Assembly (NCBI RefSeq): GCF_000340565.2
Contig: NZ_CP007203.1
Coordinates: forward strand, 5,050,807 to 5,114,806
From: Nodularia spumigena CCY9414
GTDB lineage: Bacteria; Cyanobacteriota; Cyanobacteriia; Cyanobacteriales; Nostocaceae
Direction of reading: 5' to 3'
Length of the DNA stretch: 64,000 nucleotides
The position numbers were made by a program, and so were the translations under genes. The notes below the pieces were generated by a model. That model was not told the origin of the DNA and did no database searches. It saw only the letters and a list, made by a program, of their open reading frames with translations. The stretch's first letter is position 1; every line of letters begins with the position of its first letter. Positions 31,390 through 41,348 of the stretch are shown in pieces.

Positions 31390-31569
31390 TCTCTGCTCAT
31401 TTCTTCCAAGTCTTCCACAATGGCTAGCGCCCCAGAAATATCACCTTGAAGCAACAAGCCTTTTAATTCTAAGAGTTCTTCCATAGGTTAGGTCATCTAG
31501 CTTATCTACTGTAGTATATCTCTCAATTAGTTTATACTTCGGTACTATAGCGTAGTTGGTGAAAACTAT

Positions 31570-32010
31570 TCAGGTGTTGCTGTTGGCTGTGGGGTCAATC
31601 AAAGCCAGGGCGTGATTGATAATTTCCTGTTGATTCACCAGGTTTTCTAACTCTTCGGTTTCGTAACGTCCCCCTTCTACTTCCAGAGAGGCTTGATCAA
31701 TAGCCATGGGGTAAGCAACCTCTAGGATTTGAAGTAAATCTTCTGGGTTTAAATAATGTCCCCCTGCTTTGCGCCGCTTATTTTTCTCCCTAATTTCTCT
31801 GACACTATTGCGAATAGAAACATCCCAGGAGCGTGTGGTACGCTTTTCCGCCTGTCGCTTAATTAAGTGCAATAGCAGTATAACTGTGTAACTACGAATA
31901 TTGTTGATTTTGTCATCCCGACTCATTTCTTCTAAGTCTTCAACAATGGCTAATGCCGCATAAATATCACCTTGAAGCAACAAGCCTTTTAATTCTAGGA
32001 GTTCTTCCAT
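31570..32010 (-). CDS. DUF29-family protein (146 aa), intact paralogue
   Basis: The protein has EMSRDDKINNIRSYTVILLLHLIKRQ and RSWDVSIRNSVREI, the conserved DUF29 core; the function is unknown. It starts MEELLELKGLLLQGD, identical in sense to the interrupted copy downstream of it, so the two arose by tandem duplication. There is no membrane segment. Confidence 0.85.
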   Translation of the reverse strand: MEELLELKGLLLQGDIYAALAIVEDLEEMSRDDKINNIRSYTVILLLHLIKRQAEKRTTRSWDVSIRNSVREIREKNKRRKAGGHYLNPEDLLQILEVAYPMAIDQASLEVEGGRYETEELENLVNQQEIINHALALIDPTANSNT

Positions 32011-32075
32011 AGCTGAGGATGATTTAACTTAGCTTTTCTTCTAGTCAGATTTTAGCACTTGAAAATTGATTCCTA

Positions 32076-32202
32076 ATGTTCCCTGAGCGAAGTCGAAGGG
32101 AACAATATCAGGGGGAGGAAGTGAGGTGAAGATAACCCCAAGAGATTTTAGGGATGATTGGGGGTATCGTGGTTTCGACTTCGCTCAACCACCGAAATCA
32201 AT
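32076..32202. repeat. 127-bp repeat, copy A (downstream of asparagine synthase)
   Basis: It is almost identical, in direct orientation, to 34484-34610; I count four differences. Inverted TGAGCGAAGTCGAA / TTCGACTTCGCTCA sequences near its ends make it MITE-like, and TTCCCTGAGCGAAGTCGAAG also forms a hairpin with its complement. Confidence 0.85.
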
Positions 32203-32231
32203 ACAGACCACATATCGACTTCACGCTAAAG

Positions 32232-34163
32232 TTATTGTCCGTACCACATTTGGAATACTAGTATATTCCACAAGTAATGTTGCCAATTGCGACTACCAGA
32301 TAAATGTTCCTGCCACTTTTTCCGTATGGGTTCAGGATTGAAAAAACCATCTTGGCGCAAACGATGTGTACTAAGTAAATCTTCCGCCCACTCTCGTAAA
32401 TCAGTACGTAGCCACGTATCTAAAGGAATGCCAAAACCCATCTTAGGTCGCTCAATTAAATGGGGGGGAACATATTGATAAAGTACCTGACGTAGGAGCC
32501 ACTTAGTTTTACCATCACGAATTTTCCACTCTAAGGGTAAGGTACTGGCAAATTCTACAATACGATGATCTAGGAAGGGAATGCGGGTTTCTAAACTCAC
32601 CCCCATAGCGGCTCTATCTACTTTCGTTAAAATATCTCCCGGTAAATAAGTGATAGAATCCATCGCCATCATCCATTGAGTATAGTGGAGATGGTCAACC
32701 CATTTCATTGTGGGGTGATATTTAAATTTATCTGCACCTATAACCAAAGATTCTGGGCTATGCAAATGGGAACATAGCCGATGATATAGGTCTAATGGAT
32801 TGTCAAAGCCTAAAACCCCAGCCAATTTATGGATTTTATCACCCGGTAGCCTTTGTTGTAGAGATTTGGGTAAAATGGGGGTGAGGATATCAAATAAGTT
32901 GTTATAAATTTTCGGGGATAAACTAGTCATAGTGAGGGCAATCAGTTTCCTCATGCTTGGGGATATCCAACCCATGCGTTGCCAAATGCTATTAGCCCAC
33001 AGGTAGCGGTTGTAGCCACCAAATAGTTCATCCCCGCCATCACCGGATAGGCTAACGGTGACTTGTTGACGAGCTAGTTGAGATACCAGGAAGGTGGGAA
33101 TTTGGGATGAGTCGGAAAAGGGTTCATCGTAGAGGGTGGGGAGTTTGGGGATGACGGACTGAGTTTCTTGGGGAGTGACATAGAGTTCAGTGTGTTCTGT
33201 TCCCAAGTGTTGGGCTACGGATTGGGCTTGTGGGGCTTCGTTGTAAGCAGTTTGTTCAAAACCGATAGTAAAAGTTTTCACAGGTTGACTACTCTGAGCC
33301 TGCATTAAAGCCACAATGGTGGAAGAGTCTATACCACCGGACAGGAAGGCTCCTAAAGGAACATCAGCGATCATCTGCTGTTGAATGGAGTCCCTGAGCA
33401 GATGATCCAGTTGGTTAATGGCTTCTGTTACACTCCCAGGGAATGGATTGACCTGTCCCCACTCCACTGTTGATAATACTGACCAATAGGGTTGGGGTTG
33501 GGAATCATCATTGGGGTGGGTAAGGGTCAGGATAGTGGCTGGTGGAAGTTTGTAAATACCCTGATAGATACAATAAGGAGCAGGAATATAATTATACCTT
33601 AGTAGAAGGTTGAGAACATTGCGGTCAATGTTGCTTTGCCAATGGGGATGAGCTTTTAGGGCTTTGAGTTCAGAGCCAAAGAGAAAGGTTGTCCCCATCC
33701 AACCGTAGTATAAGGGTTTTTCCCCTAATCTATCCCGTCCTAAGGATAAAGTCCGCTCCTGTCTATCCCACAGAGCAAAGGCGAACATACCGACAAATTT
33801 TTCCACTGCGGGTTTAATGCCCCACTGGCAGAATGCGGCTAACATTACTTCTGTGTCAGAATGACCGCGAAAACTATGACCTAGTATCAGGAGTTGTTGA
33901 CGGAGGGAGGAAAAGTTATAAATTTCACCGTTGAACACTAGCACATAACGACCATTGGCTGACTCCATGGGCTGATGTCCCTCCGGAGACAGGTCAACTA
34001 TGGCGAGACGGCGATGTCCTAAAGCTAGACCTGCGTTAGGATCTACCCAAGTTCCCCCGTCATCGGGACCGCGATAGTAAAGAGTGGCAGACATTCGCCG
34101 GGCGATCGTCTCCATCTCTTCGACATTAATTGCCTCAACCCAGTATCCTATAATACCACACAT
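32232..34163 (-). CDS. asnB: Asparagine synthase (glutamine-hydrolysing)
   Basis: The protein starts MCGIIGY, so Cys2 is the glutaminase nucleophile after Met removal. RGPDDGG and NGEIYNF complete the Ntn-amidotransferase site, and [14 protein letters not shown] is the ATP-pyrophosphatase P-loop of the synthetase domain. Length of 643 aa is typical. Paralogues are frequent in polysaccharide loci, where they may amidate a sugar acid or a linked amino acid; a plain metabolic role is equally possible. It is flanked by direct 127-bp repeats. Confidence 0.93.
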   Translation of the reverse strand: MCGIIGYWVEAINVEEMETIARRMSATLYYRGPDDGGTWVDPNAGLALGHRRLAIVDLSPEGHQPMESANGRYVLVFNGEIYNFSSLRQQLLILGHSFRGHSDTEVMLAAFCQWGIKPAVEKFVGMFAFALWDRQERTLSLGRDRLGEKPLYYGWMGTTFLFGSELKALKAHPHWQSNIDRNVLNLLLRYNYIPAPYCIYQGIYKLPPATILTLTHPNDDSQPQPYWSVLSTVEWGQVNPFPGSVTEAINQLDHLLRDSIQQQMIADVPLGAFLSGGIDSSTIVALMQAQSSQPVKTFTIGFEQTAYNEAPQAQSVAQHLGTEHTELYVTPQETQSVIPKLPTLYDEPFSDSSQIPTFLVSQLARQQVTVSLSGDGGDELFGGYNRYLWANSIWQRMGWISPSMRKLIALTMTSLSPKIYNNLFDILTPILPKSLQQRLPGDKIHKLAGVLGFDNPLDLYHRLCSHLHSPESLVIGADKFKYHPTMKWVDHLHYTQWMMAMDSITYLPGDILTKVDRAAMGVSLETRIPFLDHRIVEFASTLPLEWKIRDGKTKWLLRQVLYQYVPPHLIERPKMGFGIPLDTWLRTDLREWAEDLLSTHRLRQDGFFNPEPIRKKWQEHLSGSRNWQHYLWNILVFQMWYGQ

Positions 34164-34483
34164 AGAAATACAATATATACAGTAAATTTATTCATTTATA
34201 GCAGGGGGCAGGGGGCACCGGAGCAGGGGTAGGTTTTTAATATTAACTGTGAAGGCAGGACTACCGAAGACTAGGAGGGAAAGTAGACAAGAAAGATTTT
34301 CTACAAAAAATGGTCTGTTGAGCGTCAGTTTTTGTTACTAATTGTACATTATTTGTACGGAGTTTCTCCCTTGTCCACTGTCCTTCTTTGTCCCCCAAGT
34401 CTTGCCCTGACGACAATGTAAAATACCTACCCTTGTGATCTGGCGACCACCGGGTTTGGGTTGTGGAATCATCTCACTGCTGT

Positions 34484-34610
34484 ATGTTCCCTGAGCGAAG
34501 TCGAAGGGAACAATATCAGGCTGAGGAAGTGAGGTGAAGATAACCCCAAGAGATTTTAGAGATGATTGGGGGGATCGTGGTTTCGACTTCGCTCAACCAC
34601 CGAAATCAAT
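34484..34610. repeat. 127-bp repeat, copy B (upstream of asparagine synthase)
   Basis: This is the partner of copy A at 32076-32202. Together they bracket asnB in direct orientation. The rest of the spacer 34164-34654 shows no gene. Confidence 0.85.
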
Positions 34611-34654
34611 TGACTTGGTTTTTGCAACTTTCTTGTGGATTTTGTTGACTTTTT

Positions 34655-34903
34655 TCACGACTTTTTGTAGCCAACGGCACACCAATAAGGTGGGGTATCA
34701 CTAAAGCTGATATTCTCTAACCCTGAACGTTCTAGCATTGCTTGGATTTGATTACGTGAGAAGCGTTTTTCCAACTTTGTCCCAAATCTATAATAGCCAT
34801 TGAACATTTCTTTGAGTTCAGTTTGAGAGAAACCTGAATAGTCAAAACGTTTCCACTCGTCACCAAATCCTTCGACCACCTGAATATCAACATTTTTTTT
34901 CAT
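34655..34903 (-). pseudogene. Methyltransferase remnant with the core deleted
   Basis: The 82-aa frame starts with a segment typical of exopolysaccharide-locus methyltransferase N-termini (VVEGFGDEWKRFDYSGFS) and ends with a typical C-terminus (RFSRNQIQAMLERSGLENI, SDTPPYWCAVGYKK). The SAM-binding core of about 180 residues expected between them is absent. It is probably an in-frame internal deletion; the product cannot be a working methyltransferase. Confidence 0.65.
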
Positions 34904-34972
34904 AACAGATTAACAACCTTTTTATTACACAAAGGATACTTGACTGACTCGAAAAGATAGCTGTTAAAGATT

Positions 34973-36130
34973 TTATGGTTTGTATGTGGGGATATTTATT
35001 TCAGTGTAAACTTCTTGGTACAGTGACTCATAAAGCCTCACCACATGATTAATTTCAAAGTTTTCCTGAATCCGATGGCGAGCCTGTTCCCCCAGGGTGA
35101 GACGCTGGGAACTTGGGAGACTGAGTAAGGATTCAACAGCCTCAGCTAAACCGATCATGTCATCAGGAGCAACAACTTTACCTGTCTCCCCAACAATATA
35201 GGCTGAGTCCCCCACATCGGTAACCACACAAGGAACACCACACCCCATGGCTTCACCTAAAACAATGGGAAAGGCTTCGCCATAGGAAGAAGGGGAAACT
35301 AAAACATCCAGGGAAGCCATGAGCCGGGGAATGTCTTGACGCAGACCTAACAAATGGGTGACGTGGCTGACTTGAGCCTTGTTAATCGCTTGCATCAGTA
35401 CAGAATTAACAGTATTAATACCACTTCCCGCCAGCAAGAAATGGGCATCTGGTCTTTTTTGATGTAGATAACCAGCAGCGGCAAAAAAGCCTGTATGATT
35501 CTTCTGGGGGTCAAAGCGAGCAATCACACCGACTAGGGGTGTATCGGCTGCAATTCCTAACTCTTGTCGTACAGATTCACGCAAGTTTGGGTTGGGCTGA
35601 AATCTTTCTAAGTCAAAGCCGTTGGGTGTGACTATGAATTTATCTTCAGCATAACCAATTGATATGTGAATATCCTTTGCGACAACAGAACAGCACTGAA
35701 TGCGATGGGGAATGATTGGGGATAGTCGCGCACATAATCCTGCAACCAAGAGAGTAGTGGCTTTATTCTTTTCTTTGGATAGGTCACTATTGTGAATAGC
35801 CCAAATTACCTTTGACACTCCAGCCATAGAAGCAGCTAAACCACCTAGTAAGTTAGAATGAGGCATCCAGGTATGAACTATATCAGGTTGACTGTGTTTT
35901 AATAACTTGACTAGCTTAAGTAAAGCCAAGGGATTGGGAATTGTGCGACTCATCCCCAAGGCTGTGACGGGAATACCCAGAGATTGAATGCGTTCACCGA
36001 TCGCACCAATATCAGTGAGGGATATGACTTGAGGGGTAAATTCTGGTGATAACCGCTCTAGAAGTTTGAGCAGCATCATTTCTGCACCACCAGTGTTGAG
36101 TCCGGTGATGATAAGAGTAAGTTTAATCAC
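34973..36130 (-). CDS. Glycosyltransferase family 4
   Basis: LIITGLNTGGAEMMLLKLLE at the N-terminus and SPSSYGEAFPIVLGEAMGCGVPCVVTDVGD at the C-terminus mark a GT-B, family 4 retaining glycosyltransferase. Length of 385 aa is normal. The gene is 16 bp downstream of the next transferase gene and clearly in the same transcription unit. Confidence 0.9.
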   Translation of the reverse strand: MIKLTLIITGLNTGGAEMMLLKLLERLSPEFTPQVISLTDIGAIGERIQSLGIPVTALGMSRTIPNPLALLKLVKLLKHSQPDIVHTWMPHSNLLGGLAASMAGVSKVIWAIHNSDLSKEKNKATTLLVAGLCARLSPIIPHRIQCCSVVAKDIHISIGYAEDKFIVTPNGFDLERFQPNPNLRESVRQELGIAADTPLVGVIARFDPQKNHTGFFAAAGYLHQKRPDAHFLLAGSGINTVNSVLMQAINKAQVSHVTHLLGLRQDIPRLMASLDVLVSPSSYGEAFPIVLGEAMGCGVPCVVTDVGDSAYIVGETGKVVAPDDMIGLAEAVESLLSLPSSQRLTLGEQARHRIQENFEINHVVRLYESLYQEVYTEINIPTYKP

Positions 36131-36146
36131 AGGGTTAAGAAAAATT

Positions 36147-37337
36147 TCAGACTAGTATGGATAAATACTGATCAATGATAGTATCCAGCCCAAAGCGGCT
36201 TTCCAAGATTTCCCGGGAGGGGCGTTGAGTTTCTCCCTGAAGACTAGCTAGAATTGCCTCAGCCATAGCCTCCACATCCCCCACAGGAACCAGTTGACCC
36301 CATTTACCATCTTCTAGGATTTCCCTCGGTCCACTGGGACAGTCGGTGGCTACTACTGGTGTACCACAGGCCATAGCCTGTAATAAGGCATTGGGCATAC
36401 CTTCAAAACAGGAGGAAAGAACAAATACGGAGGCTTGTTTCATGTAAGGGAAGGGGTTATCCACAAATCCCGGTAAACTGACTTGCTGCTCTAAATCCAG
36501 AGTTTTTACTAAAGACTCAAGTTTTGCCCTGTCTTCTCCCTCTCCTAAAATCATCAGTCGGGCTGAATGGTGCTGATTTAAGTGAGCGAAGGCACGAATC
36601 AATGTAGTAAAATCTTTTGCCACTGTCAGCCTACCTACACTGAGAATTACAGGGGGTTTCCCCTGAGCAAACCAAGGATGGTTGAAAGGTTCTTGGGCTT
36701 GATGTAGTAGTTCAGGCGTTATAGCTGGGTTATAAATTGTCGTGACTTTATGTTGGGGGATATTGTGTGATTTCACTAAGTCCTCAGCTGCACCTTCAGA
36801 AACTGCGATTACCTGATTAACCCCAGGATAAAGATACTTCGCTAACACTTGTGTTACCCGAAGCCGAATACCTTTCTCATAAAGCATTAAACTACTCCAG
36901 GAAGTAGCCACCCTCACTACGATTTTCTGTGACCCGCCAGATAAAAAACGAGCAATAATTGCTATGACATTGGCATCGTCTAAGGTGGAGAGAATGGCAT
37001 GGGGTTTTTCTGTCTTTAAGTAGCGAATTAAACTGGGTAAGCTAGCCAGGACGCGAGGACAGTTTAAATCTATGACGCGCACTTGATCACTCACTAGGGG
37101 AAGATAGGGACCCTCGGCTTTAACTAGAACTAAATCCACAGCAAACCCGCGCTGTGCAAAGCCATTGGCAAGATACACCATAATTTTCTCAGCACCCCCA
37201 CCTCTAAGGGATGGTAAAAAGAGAGTGATTTTTTGGTGTGGCTGTTTTTGTGACTTGGAGGAAGTTTTAGACAGTGAATTAATATTTGTATTATTCGTAC
37301 TATTTATAATGTTCATTTGTCTAGACTCAGGTTCCAT
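36147..37337 (-). CDS. Glycosyltransferase family 4
   Basis: The core starts ITLFLPSLRGGGAEKIMVYL after a Ser/Asn-rich N-terminal extension of about 35 residues. The C-terminal SSCFEGMPNALLQAMACGTPVVATDCPSGP contains the E-x7-E loop. It overlaps the end of the upstream gene by 25 nt if the first ATG is used; the ATG at residue 8 (MNIINSTN) would reduce the overlap. Confidence 0.88.
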   Translation of the reverse strand: MEPESRQMNIINSTNNTNINSLSKTSSKSQKQPHQKITLFLPSLRGGGAEKIMVYLANGFAQRGFAVDLVLVKAEGPYLPLVSDQVRVIDLNCPRVLASLPSLIRYLKTEKPHAILSTLDDANVIAIIARFLSGGSQKIVVRVATSWSSLMLYEKGIRLRVTQVLAKYLYPGVNQVIAVSEGAAEDLVKSHNIPQHKVTTIYNPAITPELLHQAQEPFNHPWFAQGKPPVILSVGRLTVAKDFTTLIRAFAHLNQHHSARLMILGEGEDRAKLESLVKTLDLEQQVSLPGFVDNPFPYMKQASVFVLSSCFEGMPNALLQAMACGTPVVATDCPSGPREILEDGKWGQLVPVGDVEAMAEAILASLQGETQRPSREILESRFGLDTIIDQYLSILV

Positions 37338-38443
37338 TTATCTTGAAGTAAATTATTTAAATGTTGATAATAAGCTAAACCCGATATTTCCTCTGCATAG
37401 GTAGACAAACAATATTTTTTCATAGTTATAAGTTGCTGAGGCTTTGCTAAAAGCTGTTTAATTTTATCAACTAAATCGAGTAAATTGTCAGTCTTAAACA
37501 CATATCCGTTTTTGCCATTTTTTATATAACATTGAGTACCGCAGGTATCTGAGCATATTGCTGGCACACCATTAGCAATTGCTTCTAATATGGAAATAGC
37601 GGCAGGCTCATCTCGCGATGGTAGCACGAAAATATCAGAGTAATTATATAATTGCTGCATTTGCAAAAATGGTATATTCTTTTTCAGAGAAATTATCTCT
37701 TGCATGCCTAATTCATAAACTTTTTGCTGAATCAAATTAAATCTTTCTATTTGATCTTGGTGAACGCATTCTCCCACAATTGTGGCATGAAATTTGTATT
37801 GATCTTTCAGATGGGCTAATGCCTCGATAAATAGAAGATGATTTTTCCTAGTTGCCCCATATTTGCCGATCATTAACAAATGAATTATTCTGCCCTTTTC
37901 TTCGGCAACATGAGTTATTTTTGCTTGGGGAACGGCAAAGGGAACATAGTGTATACATTTGAGGGATTGACTGTTGGTTTTATCTGTGCCTAACAAGGGA
38001 CTATACCAAGCAGCATTAAAAATCGATAGCAGCAGATGAATTTTGATTCTTTTAGCTAGGGAATGATGTTTATTGATTTCTGTTTGAGTGTAAAAAATCG
38101 TTTTTATACCCAGAACCATAGCATACACAGCGGCTAGTATAGAGAAATATCTATTGGGATTGCGGATAATAAGAATATCCGCCTGACTATGAATCAGCTC
38201 ACGAAAATAAGTAATAGGATTGGGAAATAATCTTGGTTTATCACCGTCACCACTACCAAAGGTGGCTTCCAGCCATTTTGAAGCTCCACAAGCGGGATAT
38301 ACCTTAGGAGTTAATATTGAGTGTTCTTCTGTTGGTCCGATATAATTCACGTGTAACTCTACATCATGACCATTGGCTTGCAATACCTTGACAATTTCAT
38401 ATTGATTTGTGTGAAATCTTGGAGCGATGAAGACAATTTTCAT
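37313..38443 (-). CDS. Glycosyltransferase family 4
   Basis: I prefer the start MKIVFIAPRFHTNQYEIVK at 38443 over an in-frame start 12 codons upstream because the beta-strand begins there. The domain ends with FVLPSRDEPAAISILEAIANGVPAICSDTCG. It belongs to GT-B, family 4. The A+T-rich codons here and in the EpsG gene that follows contrast with the sugar-nucleotide genes, as is usual for strain-specific parts of polysaccharide loci. Confidence 0.85.
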   Translation of the reverse strand: MKIVFIAPRFHTNQYEIVKVLQANGHDVELHVNYIGPTEEHSILTPKVYPACGASKWLEATFGSGDGDKPRLFPNPITYFRELIHSQADILIIRNPNRYFSILAAVYAMVLGIKTIFYTQTEINKHHSLAKRIKIHLLLSIFNAAWYSPLLGTDKTNSQSLKCIHYVPFAVPQAKITHVAEEKGRIIHLLMIGKYGATRKNHLLFIEALAHLKDQYKFHATIVGECVHQDQIERFNLIQQKVYELGMQEIISLKKNIPFLQMQQLYNYSDIFVLPSRDEPAAISILEAIANGVPAICSDTCGTQCYIKNGKNGYVFKTDNLLDLVDKIKQLLAKPQQLITMKKYCLSTYAEEISGLAYYQHLNNLLQDKWNLSLDK

Positions 38444-38530
38444 AATATTGAATTTTGGATTTTTTATACTTTTAACCAAAACATATTTTAAGTTTTAATT
38501 TAAAAAATTACTACATATATTCATATTCGC

Positions 38531-39595
38531 TTAACTAGGATACCAATAGTTAAATAATATTGACCAATAAAGATACCAAATTATAAGATAAGCAATCCAG
38601 ATGTAAAAAATTATCTTGCGCTGCTTTCGAGGCAATTCCCAAATTGCATAGGCTATCAATGGCATTGTTGCCCCCCAAATTCGATATGACCAAGGAATAA
38701 AAGGATTCATTACAATATACCAAGCTAATATATTAATCACTAAGCTATGCTTCTTTATATAGTCATTATTGCAGTTCAGTTGCACAAGGATTAATAGAAT
38801 CCAAAATAGCATTTGTAGAAAACTGCCTCCTCCTCTGATATAGTCTTCGCCCTGACTAAGACGACGATCCCCTAGGAATTGAAGTAAAGAATTACCAACT
38901 GTTAAGATTATTCCCGCAAAAACCCCTGGTAAAGTTGCCCATAGAATAATTCTTATCCTTGTTGGTATTAGCCGCAATTTAGGTATTCTCAGGGAAAAAA
39001 AGTTTGTTTGGCAAAAATTTAGCAGTAATAATATGGCGCTGCTTGAATGAATAAACGGTGTCAACGCGAATAAGATGTATTTAACGCCTTGCGGTTTTAA
39101 GATTGTTGCCAGAATAAATATAGACCAGGCAAATCCATTTCTAATTCCAGAAAGGATAACATCGATAGATGTAGGATTTAATAGGAAAACTAATGCCCAT
39201 GGAATACTAACTTTTGGAAAAAGGTATGCACCCCAAACTAAGCATATGAAAAAGGAAACAATGCGAAGAGCAATTGTTGCTTCACCTGTGATTTCTGTCA
39301 GTTTTATGACTAGTTCATCCCATAAAACCTCTCCTGTAAAATATTCATTCCAACTTTGCCAATTATATAATTCTGCCTTACTTGTACCCGTAACAACGGC
39401 ATTATTAAAATATAAAACATAACGACCAAAATCTCGAAATCCTCCTTCTAAAACCGCAGATATAGATATTTTATCCCAGGCAAAAAATACCATGAAAATG
39501 GCGTAAGCAATAGTCGCTATGATGACATATATCAGCTTTTTGCGTATTAAAATGCCTTTTCTTCTATTTAATTGTTCTAAATATTCTTTCTGCAT
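38531..39595 (-). CDS. EpsG-family polysaccharide polymerase-like membrane protein
   Basis: About ten membrane helices are visible, with SGIRNGFAWSIFILA and the EpsG-type pattern ISISAVLEGGFRDFGRYVLYF. EpsG/Wzy-like proteins polymerise lipid-linked repeats at the outer face of the inner membrane. The sequence is A+T-rich. No Wzx-type flippase is seen next to it; the ABC transporter at 47084-48916 may serve export. Confidence 0.8.
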   Translation of the reverse strand: MQKEYLEQLNRRKGILIRKKLIYVIIATIAYAIFMVFFAWDKISISAVLEGGFRDFGRYVLYFNNAVVTGTSKAELYNWQSWNEYFTGEVLWDELVIKLTEITGEATIALRIVSFFICLVWGAYLFPKVSIPWALVFLLNPTSIDVILSGIRNGFAWSIFILATILKPQGVKYILFALTPFIHSSSAILLLLNFCQTNFFSLRIPKLRLIPTRIRIILWATLPGVFAGIILTVGNSLLQFLGDRRLSQGEDYIRGGGSFLQMLFWILLILVQLNCNNDYIKKHSLVINILAWYIVMNPFIPWSYRIWGATMPLIAYAIWELPRKQRKIIFYIWIAYLIIWYLYWSILFNYWYPS

Positions 39596-39625
39596 ATTTT
39601 AGAGTCAAAGTCCCTTTTTCCAGGC

Positions 39626-40441
39626 TCAGTGTCTTCTGAAAACAATTAAGCAAGAATGCCCACATAGGGGACTAAGAACTTTATCAAGAATATAACGTAA
39701 CCCACGAACCAAGATTGACTTTCCTGAATAGTCATAGAGTTTTTGCAGTGGTGATTTGAAAAATGAGGGCAGTTCATCTTTAAATCCCTTTAATCCTGCG
39801 CTAGGACAAACTTCACAAAGGGAAAAGCCTAGTTGACAAAAATTCATTATGGTTTGCTGATGATCAAGAGCAAACTGGTAAAAATCTGACGGTTCTGATG
39901 GTAAGCTTTGATAATCAAATAGTCTTAAAAGCCTTTTGAGTTTACGTAATGGTGACATGTAGGGATGGGTAAGAAATAGGTAGCCCCCAGATTTGATTAC
40001 TCTTCGCATTTCATGAGAAATTGAGTCATAACCTGAGTAAAAATGTTCAATTACACCTAAAGACCAATATCCGGCAACAGATTGATCTGACAAAGGTAAG
40101 GAGCGGACATCACCAACACGAATATCCAAATGGGGCGCAACCTTGTTGAGCATCGCAACGGTTTGAGGGGCAAAATCAATGCCTAGGGCTTGATAACCCG
40201 CTGAAGTTAAGGCAACAACATGGTTTCCAGTTCCACAACCCCCTTCTAGGATCAATCCGTCTTCAGGAGTTAGATAACGCCGGGTTATGGAAGCCACAAA
40301 GTTTAGTTTTTGAGGAGGAATAAGTGCCAGTCTGGCCTTATCCTCATCTGTAATGCTCCAGTGGGCATCCCACATTTCCGGAGTAGCTGATGACTGAATA
40401 TAAACTAAAGCTTTTTTGTTTGGATCGTAATATCTTCTCAT
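39626..40441 (-). CDS. Class I SAM-dependent methyltransferase
   Basis: Motif I is LILEGGCGTGNHVVALTSAGY, followed by IDFAPQTVAML and DVRSLPLSDQSVAGYWSLGV, typical of Methyltransf_11. It probably methylates a sugar of the polysaccharide; the acceptor cannot be told. Length of 271 aa is typical. Confidence 0.85.
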   Translation of the reverse strand: MRRYYDPNKKALVYIQSSATPEMWDAHWSITDEDKARLALIPPQKLNFVASITRRYLTPEDGLILEGGCGTGNHVVALTSAGYQALGIDFAPQTVAMLNKVAPHLDIRVGDVRSLPLSDQSVAGYWSLGVIEHFYSGYDSISHEMRRVIKSGGYLFLTHPYMSPLRKLKRLLRLFDYQSLPSEPSDFYQFALDHQQTIMNFCQLGFSLCEVCPSAGLKGFKDELPSFFKSPLQKLYDYSGKSILVRGLRYILDKVLSPLCGHSCLIVFRRH

Positions 40442-40479
40442 GGTGTAATAATTGCGATAATAAGAAGCTTGTTGGTGGA

Positions 40480-41328
40480 TTAACTTCGACGAGCGATCGC
40501 ATAGCCTCTTTCGTTGCTGACTGTGAGTCGTTCTATGGTGTATAGTCCATCAGACTCAATCTGATTCACCGCTGCAACTACGCCATCAAATAAGCCAGGT
40601 GTAACATCGTCAAAGACAATCATATCCCCTGTAACTTGGCGATCGCGCACATAGGCATACTCAATTAAAACATCTTCTTTAGTATGTTGGGCATCTAAAA
40701 AAGCAAAGTGGATGCGAGACAGTCCTGTGCGTTGTAATTGGGCTTTTGTCCAGCCTTGGACAAATACAACTCGATCTAATTCATCTAGCCAGGGGCTTAG
40801 TAGCTGTTGACGGGTCTTTCTCCCATCATGGTCGTCAATGCAGTTCCAGAATATGGGTTGGTTATGGGGTAAGATATCCAATGTAACAATTTTACCTTGT
40901 GAATTGGTATCTGTCAGTGCTTTTGACATGCAGAGCGTAGAGAAACCACGCGCCGTGCCTGTTTCTAGAATTGTCACCCCCCCATTAATGTATTTAATAT
41001 TATCAGCAAGGTAGCGGTGCAAAGCCGCATAAAGAAGCCGTCCATGCTGGTAATTTAACCGAGATTTTTTAATGACTATTTGGGTATGTAAAGCTAAATT
41101 TTCCAGCCACTTACGATCAATACTGTAACCTAATCGCTGTTCCATCTCATCAATTTCAGGATAGGTGACTGCACGGGCATTCTCATGTAGCTGTAGATAA
41201 GTTTCTCGGTCAGCTTTGGGTGATGTACCAAAGGGATGCTGGGGAAAATTTTCCTGAGTTAGGAAAGATTTAATGGCTCGTTTTATTGTGTTGATAGTTC
41301 CCATTTTAAAACTTATAACGTCTTTCAA
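40480..41328 (-). CDS. Class I SAM-dependent methyltransferase, Methyltransf_24 type
   Basis: GVTILETGTARGFSTLCMSK forms the SAM site, and FAFLDAQHTKEDVLIEYAY and MIVFDDVTPGLF provide the metal-binding acidic residues seen in this family of O-methyltransferases. The N-terminal 80 residues are helical. It lies 38 bp upstream of the previous methyltransferase in transcription order. Confidence 0.85.
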   Translation of the reverse strand: MKDVISFKMGTINTIKRAIKSFLTQENFPQHPFGTSPKADRETYLQLHENARAVTYPEIDEMEQRLGYSIDRKWLENLALHTQIVIKKSRLNYQHGRLLYAALHRYLADNIKYINGGVTILETGTARGFSTLCMSKALTDTNSQGKIVTLDILPHNQPIFWNCIDDHDGRKTRQQLLSPWLDELDRVVFVQGWTKAQLQRTGLSRIHFAFLDAQHTKEDVLIEYAYVRDRQVTGDMIVFDDVTPGLFDGVVAAVNQIESDGLYTIERLTVSNERGYAIARRS

Positions 41329-41348
41329 ATCTGGTTCTTGCGTCTCTT

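Larger units (their letters stand above)
29530..31484 (-). pseudogene. DUF29-family gene interrupted by an IscB element
   Basis: The 5' part lies at 31484-31390 (MEELLELKGLLLQGD...EEMSR) and the 3' part at 29865-29530 (DDKINNICSHGKILLLHLIK...). Placed end to end they match the intact paralogue at 31570-32010 without a gap. DUF29 proteins are cyanobacterial and of unknown function. An ORF at 29925-29530 still reads the 3' part, with about 20 foreign residues at its start. Confidence 0.85.
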
